Source: Leuctra nigra
Taxonomy: Eukaryota > Arthropoda > Insecta > Plecoptera > Leuctridae
Assembly (NCBI GenBank): GCA_934045905.1
Contig: OW203761.1
Location: forward strand, 34,770,964 to 34,834,963
Direction of reading: 5' to 3'
Length of the DNA: 64,000 nt
The notes beneath the pieces were generated by a model that saw nothing but the letters and a program-made list of their open reading frames with translations, searched no databases and was not told where the DNA came from. Position numbers and translations under genes: made by a program. Shown here piece by piece: positions 24,747 to 35,100 of the stretch. Every line of letters starts with the position of its first letter. Position 1 is the stretch's first letter.

Positions 24747-26570
24747 CATCAGATAGCTTTTAGAAAGGGTGTAATTTCACTGTTTTTACGGCCCTCTAGC
24801 TCGCATATGGCACAACCTGTTTTTCCCAAATTTGGTATATGGGGTGGGGTGGGCCAAAGCTCGAAATTAAGACATTTCACACCAATGTGAGATTTTCCAA
24901 TTTTAAGATCCAGTAGGCCGAAAATGCCATGTTGTTGTTTACAGTAAAAGTGATTGGTCTGCTCCTCAGTTTATTAGGCATTTACGGTATGTTGAGTGAG
25001 TGTGAGTGTACAGTACGACTTGGCTGGGTGGAGCTCCACTAGATTACCAATGTCCACAAATAATTTCAATAATTTTGGTAAGTTTTCGACATGATCTGCC
25101 TCTTTCTTTTATTTTTTGTTCATATAATTTTAAATGTGCTGCTTTCTTAGATGATGCTCTGATTTAGGGGGGTAAGCTCCCGATTTTTTTACACTTCATG
25201 GTTATTTTGAAGTAATTCTACGCGTTATGCCTAAAGCCGGCCCTGCCTTCATGTCGTTCTGCCCCACTGCAATCTGCAAAGCTGAAAATATCATTTTTTT
25301 TTTGCTAAGCGCAGTGCGCACTTCAAACAAGACTTGGCGTGATGTCACCCCACTCACAGCCTTCTCGAACACACGTACATTTATGACAGACACTTAGTCA
25401 CTACACACTAGACAGCTGTGGACCTATCACGCTTTATCACATGCGCACTGACTTTCTTAAATGGCCTATTGATACAGTGTCACTACCAGTGTACAGTGAG
25501 CCCGTATCAAGTGAAACGAGACGACAAGGAAATTTAGAATAGCCCTCCTGGTTAGAAATAATATTTAAAATGGGAGCCTGGTGAAAAAGTTACCAATTTA
25601 CAGTGACGATTAATTATTTTTGAAGTGAGCATCACTCCCATACTCTGATATGGTATTTCTGTGTGCGTTTTTGAAGGCAATGCCCATGTAAAAGCATTCA
25701 ACCAATTGATCTGAAATTTTGCACACACTAATTACTAATGTAATGTCGTATGACATTTTTGGAATGAGATCCTGAGATCAGTTGAAAATTAAAAATTGAA
25801 CTATTTGACCAATCACCTTCAAAGCTTGCATGTTCATTGGGACAGCATTTCAAGAGTTTTTGACAATTTTCAGACAAATCGTCAAAACCTCAAGAGTTTT
25901 ACGCATATTTTTCAATACCTACTTCCAAAGTCTAGAGCAGCAACTTTCACGAACATGTATTCACATGCAATAATAGTAGGTAGGTTTGATTTAAATAAAA
26001 AATAGAAAGAGTGTACAAAATGTGATATCTTTAAAAAAATAATGTGACCATAGGTCCATAGATTACCTACCTAACTGAATAAAATTACAATAACCGTCTG
26101 GCAGAGTAAAACAAAGTAGGTACCTTACTTGCATAAATAATTGAATAAAAGACTTTCAACATTCATGCAAGACATCTTAAGTTCAGAGCAACAATGAAAT
26201 CATTTCTACAAGTCAGTTAAAAATTTACAAAAATTATTTATTTTCTAGTAAAAACACATTGCAATGAGAATGCAGGTACCTAACCCAAATCAGTGCATCA
26301 TATTATGTAGCGTGTGCAAAGTGACATAAAACTGAACATTCACAAACAACTCCAATCTCTCAACTTGGCATACAAGAGTGAACACATACATAAATAAATA
26401 TAATAATTTTTATTACCTACTATATTTGATCATAGTTTGATAGTGACATGATGCACAATAAGATGCATATTTGTATTTCAATTCGTGATTGTATCACAAT
26501 GTGCAGAGTGCAACAGACAGAAAAATCAAATGTGACAATCAAGACAAATATAAAAACCTAGTGGAAAATT
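24747..26570. other. intergenic, repeat-derived, no gene seen
   Basis: Around 25670-25980 there is a dispersed repeat with ATTGATCTGAAATTTTGCAC, also present near 56455 in a transposon inside Sur. No coding exon was recognised. Confidence 0.5.
26407..26412 (-). terminator. polyadenylation signal AATAAA for the Rab gene
   Basis: TTTATT on the plus strand, read AATAAA on the minus strand, about 170 bases after the Rab stop codon. Position fits a short 3' UTR. Confidence 0.5.
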
Positions 26571-26578
26571 CTTTGAGC

Positions 26579-27394
26579 TCAGTTTGAACATCCTGAGCAA
26601 TTCTTAGTTGGCTTCATTTTCTTTTCTCTGGTGTCTGTTGCACTCAGAATAACTAGATCTGAGCCTATTGAAATGTGTGTTTTACTAAGTTCATTCTCTT
26701 TCAAAACAGAACGGTCAAATGCAAGGGCCGCAATTCGGTTAAAAAATTCTGTTACACCAACACCAGTTTTAGACGAGACAGCCCAATACTCTGCTCCAAT
26801 CTTCTCAGCTATCTTCATGGCACGATTTTGTACTTCAGCAAATGCATGTCTTGACATGCAATCTCTTTTTGTACCCACAAGAAATATATGGGGCTGTGTC
26901 CCAGTATTTGCTTTGAGCCCTTCTTGCAACCACTGTGGGCAGTGTGACAGTGACATGAGGTTTGTTAGATCAAATACAACAACAATAATGTGTGCACATC
27001 GGTAATATGCCGATGCAATGCACTTGAATCTTTCTTGACCTGCCGTGTCCCAGATTTGTAGGTTGAAGGGTACATTCAATATGTCGAAACGTTCAACCTC
27101 AAAATCTACCCCGATTGTAGCCTTGTAGTTGTGATCAAACACCTCATGACAAAACCTGTTTACAAGTGACGTTTTCCCAACAGCAACGTCTCCTAAAAAG
27201 ATTGCTTTTGAGATTTTTAATCCCGTCATAACAGACAGACCAGAAGAGCATGCTTGCTTAACCTCTTTACAGAAATCTTGCTGATTGTATGGAGTTGCAT
27301 CTACTCTATATGGGCGAGGAAATGTGTTAATTCGCCTGTCTCTATGAGCTTTATCCTTCATCATTTTATATGTAGCCGAGCGTGTCTCAAGCAT
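26579..27394 (-). CDS. Rab34/Rab36-type small GTPase
   Basis: A single uninterrupted 271-residue frame. All G motifs are present: GDVAVGKTSL (P-loop), ATIGVDFE (switch I), WDTAGQERF (switch II), GTKRD (the NKxD position) and SSK. The switch I to switch II region and KCIASAYYR match the Rab34/36 subfamily, which acts on Golgi, lysosome positioning and ciliary/macropinocytic traffic in animals. The long N-terminus of about 80 residues before the P-loop also fits that subfamily. The C-terminus KNCSGCSN has two cysteines but not a terminal CC, CxC or CCP, so geranylgeranylation is uncertain. The lack of introns suggests either an ancestral single-exon gene or a retrocopy; codon integrity argues it is functional. 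Start taken as the first in-frame ATG; no splice site is needed. Confidence 0.88.
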   Translation of the reverse strand: MLETRSATYKMMKDKAHRDRRINTFPRPYRVDATPYNQQDFCKEVKQACSSGLSVMTGLKISKAIFLGDVAVGKTSLVNRFCHEVFDHNYKATIGVDFEVERFDILNVPFNLQIWDTAGQERFKCIASAYYRCAHIIVVVFDLTNLMSLSHCPQWLQEGLKANTGTQPHIFLVGTKRDCMSRHAFAEVQNRAMKIAEKIGAEYWAVSSKTGVGVTEFFNRIAALAFDRSVLKENELSKTHISIGSDLVILSATDTREKKMKPTKNCSGCSN

Positions 27395-27826
27395 TGAAAA
27401 CTTGTTAGGTATGTTATTGTTAATTTTTTCTTGTAATCTTCGACGTATCTAAATACCTACCTACTAATAGAATGAAGACACTTGATAAATAACACTTGTT
27501 GTATGAAACTAAACGGCCATTTGTAAACAAACAAACAAGTCAGATCCACAGCCTTTGAATGAAACCTACAGCAGAACCGGAAGTTACCTGAGGAGCTGTT
27601 CATTGATCATATTAAAAGCTTTAGATTTGTAAGATTTTGCTTTTATTAATAACAATTACACTAAAATTTTATTAAATACTAGATTTTTTAGGTACATTCT
27701 TTTTTGAATAATCTTATTTTAAACATATTTGTTTTAAATTTACATTTATCGGACTTCCATTCTGACTCAACCTCAACGTTAGGGGCCATATCATAAATTT
27801 TCCCTCGGCCATTTTTAGTCGTCAAA
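27395..27826. promoter_or_regulatory. bidirectional promoter interval, Rab / RpL23A
   Basis: 432 bases separate the divergent start codons. Just before the RpL23A ATG is TTTTCCCTCGGCCATTTTTA, whose pyrimidine stretch looks like the 5' TOP start used by ribosomal protein mRNAs. No clear TATA box is visible. Confidence 0.5.
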
Positions 27827-29076
27827 ATGGCTCCGAAACCTAAGCCGACTGATAAATCAGGTAATTATTTACTTTTTGGAAACTGTGTTATGTGCTAAAC
27901 TCTAAATAGTTAGCCATAAGTGTTCTAGTTCTAGTAGTGCTACATTTTTACGAAATTTTGTGTAACAAAATGTACAATTAGTGAACATTTATTCGTGACC
28001 ACGCGGTCCGTCACCTTGTTCGCCACATTGCAATTTTCGAGCATCCGTGTGTTCTGAGTTGTAAACATAAGTTCCATTATTTAACTCTCCTTAAATAAGT
28101 ATTACGAAATGTATCGATATATATTAATTGTAAACTCCCAAACTGAGTTTAAATGTTTTCTAATCCTTCTACCTACTTCAAAATAGATACATTTGTTAGG
28201 TTAGGTGAGTAGATAGGTACTAGGAACTTCCTGTTGCTATGGTAGGTACCTAAATAGTAGGTACCTAGTAGTACCTACCTAGTAGTAGTAAATCCTTTAT
28301 TTAGCATATTTGCTATTTTTCTATTACATTCATAAATTGCATGTTACAACCCTTCATCATAATTCTATTTACTAACATTATACATACATTTTCTAGAGAT
28401 TCTAAATTTCTAATTAAACACCATTCAACCAAGAACCAACATTCTCATGAGGCTGCCTCTGAGAACCACAAGCTCAGTGACATCAAGTGAAGTGACAGAA
28501 CGTACTACCTATATTATGATTATGGCTATTACGCCCATTTGCTGTGCACTTGTAAATCGAATTGTCTCGGCACGCACCTGTAGATCCAGGTGCATGTTCG
28601 TTATGAACTAAATGAAACTTTTTTTTACAATGTTGGAAAGGAAAGTATAGTTGGCGGTGCCCCTACATGAACAAAGTAAGACCACCATGCCCTACACCTC
28701 AAGGTCAACCGTGTGACAGCTCTGCCAGTGAACCATTCCCAGCAGCTTGCTCATGTTATTAAGATTCTGTATTGCAAATTATAGGATAGTTATTCTGATT
28801 GCTGCCATGATAATCTGAGTAACCTAGGTAGTATAGGTACCTACACGTTATGAGTTACCAAAATATTTTAACTGCGTTTGGTGGTACCGTCACTATTGAT
28901 TAAAGGAAAGAACCCAAGATATTATATCAGCTACGTGTTACATTTGCTGCGCCCATTAAGGTACTTCGCTGGACGGGTTAATGTGTAGTTCGACATCCAA
29001 CCGTACTGCTACTCTTGGTGACTGCATCCTCCCCTCCACCACTCCACCCAGTCAGCCCATTGGAAGCCTTTTGTCA

Positions 29077-29108
<32 letters not shown>

Positions 29109-32100
29109 CCGCACACTGCTGTTAACAAGAATTGCCAATGTGAAATGATTCATGAACATCACTTGGTTGCGCAACCTGCCGGTGGCGACAGTGACCATTG
29201 GATGTTGAACAACTAGGCCAGGAGAATGCGGGCATGCAGAGGGTGTTAACAAGGAAGCGCATGAATGCTGTCATGCATAACATGAGATGGAGAGTCATGA
29301 GATGAGAGCTCCATTATGTCAGGTTGGAGGTCCTTTAATCAAAGCTGTCACACAGAATCGAACTGAGCAGTCGGATTTTGTAGTATGTACCTACTTGGCT
29401 ACTTGTCAGGAGCGCTAGTCATTTTCGTTGTTGGTCAATCAGAAAAACTACCTATTCTTTAAAATCATATTCTGGGTTCCAGTCGCAATGGGGTCTGAAT
29501 TTTGATTCACTTTAAGATAATGGTGTTCTGAATTTGATGATTACAGATAAATCTGAAAAGAAAACTGAAAAGAAAGCAGAGAAAAAGCCTGAAAAGAAAG
29601 TAGAAAAGAAAGAGAAGAAGCCAGCAACAGCTCCTGCCGCTGCCACAGCTGCATCCACTTCCACGGCAAAGACCGCCAAGCCGGCGTCGGCACCTAAAGC
29701 TGCCAAGAAGGCCGAGAAGAAACCCGATGCCAAGCCCGATGCTAAGCCTGCGACGAAACCTGCAGGAAAAGCTGGAGCAAAGCCTGCAGGCAAGCCAGCC
29801 AAGGCAGCTAAGCCTGCTGCCAAGGGAGCCGCGAAGCCTGCGGCAAAGGGTGCCAAGCCAGCGGCCAAGGGAGCAGCTGCCAAGACTCCTGTGAAGGGTG
29901 CTGCCGCGAAGGCTGCTGCCAAACCCAAGAAGGATGTTCCTGTTAAGGCTCAGAAGGGTGTGAAGGGCAAGCCCGCTACTCCTCTGGCCAAGGCTTTGAA
30001 GACACAGAAGAAGGTAAACAATAAATAATTACCATTTTTTGTACAGAAGAGAATCTAGGAAGGATATTTCTCTCAATATCTGCGTTTTATTTACTAGGTT
30101 AGGTAGGTACAGGCCAAACAAAACTTGAACGTTGACCAAATTTGAATGACTGCTGGTCATGTCCCATAACCAATCAAAGCTTGTTATTATCATTGAAATG
30201 TGATTTCACGTACTAGAGTGAGACAATGAGATCGCTTAGACTGACTTCTGATGGTGCAATCTTACATTTATCAGCCTATCAGATTTATTGAACGTTCAAG
30301 TTTTGTTTGGCCAAGTGTACCTGTAATGTGACACAAATTCCCGACTGGAGATAATATATGAATTGAGAGTGATTTTTGACTCGCGCGCGGTCACATATTT
30401 CACTCACGCACGCGGGTTCTTCATTTCGCTCACAATCACGCACACTCACGCAGCAAATCTCTTGGACTCATGCACGCTCACGCTGCACGCACACTCACGA
30501 ATTACAACTAACGCACAGTCACTCACGTTGATAACTACAAAATCTTATGCTAATTGTATGGGTGAAGTGAAGTTCTTCAAAGTCAGATCCTCAAATTTTT
30601 GATACACAATGCAATTTTTTTACAAAGAACTGTTCGAGTCAAATGTAGCTTTAGAAATGTATCTTGGCTACGGGCCACGCTTACACATATTTTCTTATAC
30701 TACCCAATAATAACTAAAGGTAGTACCTATGCATAAAATATTCAAATTTGCTTACAAAAGGTCTTAAAAAATTAGCCCATAATTTGAAATAACAATCACA
30801 ACTTTCTTGAACACCAATCCTTAGCCAAAATTAACAGAACCTGTTGTTGGCAATGAAAAATTATGTACAAATTAAGAAAAATCATGCGGCGCAGGGCGGT
30901 TTTTTAAAATTTTAACTTTATGGAAACCAATTTGGGGCGCTGAAATGGCTGCGTTATAAAATCTATTATATATTCAAGACTTATGAAACGCTGAAATAGA
31001 CCAAGATACTACCCTCACAGTTGTGAATATTAGTCACGCGTGTCACGATTTACGCGTGATCAGTAATTTTGCACACTCACACACGACTTTTAGCAGTGGG
31101 GTGCACACTCACGCATGACTCCGTCATGCGCTCACCTCTAATATAAATGATAATTTTAACTCTATGTAATTTTGGATTTCAGGTTATCAAAGGCATTCAT
31201 GGAACTCGAGTTCGAAAGATCAGAACATCTGTGCACTTCCATCGGCCAAAGACATTCCGTCCTCCGAGGAATCCCAAGTACCCGAGGAAGTCTGTCCCAC
31301 ACAGGAGCCGGTAAGTTTCAGAAAGGTTTCCTCAAGATGCACTAGAGATAATATCTAGTTTAATGAATATTTTATGATGTGGTGTGACTGAGTGATGTGT
31401 GTGCTGAAGGGTTAATGTGGATCATCTTCACCAATATAATATAAAAACCTAGTCATGTTACCTGTTGTGGTCAATTACAACTAGCCTGTACACACATGGA
31501 CTCTTAAATTGTTTGCAAAATTATTTCTTTTTCAAAACTTGGAATTCAGAATAACAAATTGTAAGGGAACTAACGAACCGCCTACTATTAAAGTAATTAC
31601 TATTTCTCCATTCAACAAATAGTATTGACGGCGACGGCGGTAATTCGAGCTCCAACTTACTTACCTGTTCATCGTCAAATGTCAATTATTAAGTCCTTGA
31701 GTGTATACATATTCAAGAGAAATTAAATATGTAGTAGGTATCTAAGGTCGGGGACAGGCAAAGATGAACCCGTGCTAGCATGGGCCGGCCTATACCTGGC
31801 AATGCTAAACAAGGCTCATCTTTGCCTGTCACCGGCCCTGGGCAAGATCGGTCGGTAGGTAGCTACTATGTCTCGTAATACAAAGTTGTAGCATTTAGGG
31901 CCAGTTTTTCAATAGTAGGTACCTTGCTAACTTATAAACCGTCAATCAGGTCAGTACTTCATTGCCGTGTCAACAACCAATGACAATCCTCGAATGACCA
32001 TATAAAACTTAACCTACTGGTTAGCAGACAATTGAAAGACCGGCTCTAAACAGTAGGTAATAGGGTAATAGTTGTACACTGTTCTGTGTATGGCTAGTCA

Positions 32101-35100
32101 ACTAAAGTATACGTAATTATTTTTGTGTATGGAAATCTCTGAATCTACTGAGATAGATTTTTAAATATACCTTTTGAGCTGATCCATTGACATTGGCATT
32201 ACAGCATGGATGCGTACAACATAATCAAGTACCCGCTGACGACTGAAGCTGCGATGAAGAAGATTGAGGACAACAACACTCTGGTTTTCATCGTTCACAT
32301 CAAGGCCAACAAACACCATGTCAGGGCTGCCGTCAAGAAGCTGTACGACATCGATGTCGCTAAAGTGAACACATTGATCAGGTGGGTTGGTGTTTCTTGC
32401 TGCACATAACTTGCAACTAGTGATGTAATATTCCCGGGAATTTATTTTTTCGGGAATATTCCCCAAACCGGGAATTTATTGGGAATTTACTACAGGGATG
32501 AGTAAACATTAAGAAAAAACATTATTAAAGCATGTTTATGTTTTGAGATGTCATAAGACAGGGGTTGGCAACCTGCGGCTCCTTGGTGGGTTTTGATTGG
32601 CTCTTTTAAATTTAAATAACGATCTGGAATCGAAATATTTGAAAATTCGAAAAAACGCCCTGCGGGGCAACATCAAGAGAGAAGGGGGGGGGGGACTTCG
32701 TCAAAATAGCAGAATAAACTAGTACTTCAATTGATTATTTTTGGTGTATTATATTTGATTGCCTGCTGCGGCTAGCAATATTATATAATTTATACATTTT
32801 TCGGAAATTGGCTCAGTCACCAAAAAAGGTTACCGACCCCTGTCATAAGATAACAAGAAAATTAATGACAAAATAGAGAATACTAAGAGGTAATGACATA
32901 CCACAAAATAAGAACATTATACATTTTAATTTACGTATAATGAATATGGAAATTCCCGATTTGGGGAATATTCCCCAAATTTGCTCGGGAATATTCCCGG
33001 GAACGGGGAATATTCCCACAGGAATAATCCCGCTGGGCATCACTGCTTGCAACTCTTTTTTGGTGCACATTCCCATCATTTCACTTCATTCTTTGATACT
33101 ACATTGATAACATAGTAGCATACTGCATCAAAGAGCATTCACACTTGGCAAGATTGCTTATTTTGTTGTGAATGTTAATTTTAGACATAATGAGAATCAT
33201 GATTTTGTTCCCAGTCCCCATCTCTGGCATGCTTTACTGCTGCAGGCACCGCACACCAATTCTCATCACATAATTAATTGCTAGTTGAGGACTTGCCCTG
33301 ATCTGTGCAATTACACTAATAATGTGACACCACCCCCTCCACCCATCAAATGTGGCCCTGGAGAATGATATCAAATGATGATTTATGTGTGGGAATCTCT
33401 CTGAAACATAGTGAAGATACTAATACACTAAACTGATGTAGCACTTTTGCACTTACAAACCATTGCTATACGTACCTTTGATCTGAATAGTTAATATACT
33501 ACTCCTTCTCCCCCTCCCCGGCCCGCAAGTGGCCATCATGAAGGTCTTGAGGTGTTAACGTGATGATTTAAGTGTGGGAATCTCTCTGAAACATAGTGAA
33601 GATACCAATATACACTAAACTGATGAAGCACTTACAAACCATGGATATTCGTTTGCTCATCTGAATAGATATGCTCCCCCCCCCCCCCCCTAAGTGGCAA
33701 TCATTAAGAGTCGACAGGACTCGCAAAAAATTTCGATTCGGATATGAAAAAAATCCAAAAAATGCACGAAAATGCATTAGCTCTGGGTTGTACGTGACAT
33801 TTAATCATTGTGTTGCATGTTGCATATACTGCTGTAAAGTAAGTTATTTTAATTCAAACATTGAAAACCACAAAAAACCATAAAAAGGCGGCCCCTACTT
33901 TTTTCTTTATGGCTTGACCAATTGTCTCCAAATTTTTACAGCATAGAGATAAAGAGTAAATCTGTGCCTCTAGTGATTCAAAAAAATAATAACAAATGTT
34001 ATTACTCGTGTTGAGGAGGTGCCCAAATGGGCAATATATGGGTATTTTGGCACCTGTGCCCTGAAATTACTGAACAAAAAATAACACTTTTGGCCCACTA
34101 GAGGCACAGATTTATTATTTATCTACAATCTGTGAAAATTTGAAGACAATCGGTAGAGCCGTTTAGAAAAAAGTAGGGGCCGCCTTTTTGTGCTTCATGA
34201 AACATGGATTTCATCAAGTATCGTAGACTCTTAATGTCTAGATGTGTCAACGTGATGATTTATGTGTGGGAATCTCTCTGAAACATAGTGAAGATACCAA
34301 TACACTAAACTGATGGATACACTTCTCGACTAGTTGGCTTGATGTATGGAATTTTAATGAAGATACTTGCATTGTTCATTATTCACTAAGTTAATGACTT
34401 AATCCTTTTTGCAATTAATTGAAGTGAAGTCAAAGTGGTATAAATTCGTCTTGGTCAATTCAATAGTGCAGTCATGATTTCCTTTAAGGTTTATGCATGT
34501 GTCTATGTTCTTTTGGATAATTATTATTCACCACTGCCAAGAGTGGGAATTGAATAGTACATATAGGTATACCCAGGGCCAGTTGTTTATGGTTTCCACG
34601 ATAAACGCAAAATGTTTAGAAACAAGAATTTTCTGTCATATCTTTACGTTTCATACACTCCTGATTCCAATATATGTATCTTTTTCTCGCGAATTTTCGC
34701 GAAATTTGTGTTTTGACGCGATATTGTTGATTTCACGTGATTTTGTCCCAAACCTACAAGTTTTACATTATTTCCCGATTCCGAGTATATTTTTCGAAAA
34801 TTTCCTCGATCTGTGTCTAAAGTACCACGAAATAGAAAGAATCACACTTTTTTCTTTGTAAGCCAGCTGTCAGTGTCAGCCAAAGAGTGTATGGGGGTGC
34901 CAGCTGGTTGGCTGCTGAGCATGGAATGATGCATCTACATGACCTAGAACAGGGGTGCGCATGCGCACGCACCGAGTCTCGCTAGTGAGAGGGGGGTTGG
35001 TAGTATTGCGGCTCGCTCGCGCGTCATATTTCACACTTATTAGATTTAAAAAAAAAAAAACCATTTCACCACCAATCGCAAAAATTAACATTAATTATCA

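Noticed and set aside
29512..29928. 138-residue Ala/Phe-rich minus-strand frame
   Set aside because: It is the antisense of the Lys/Ala-rich RpL23A exon 2.
31360..31415. Possible tiny C/D snoRNA with TGATGT and CTGA motifs in RpL23A intron 3
   Set aside because: Box spacing is too short for a guide and no terminal stem closes it.
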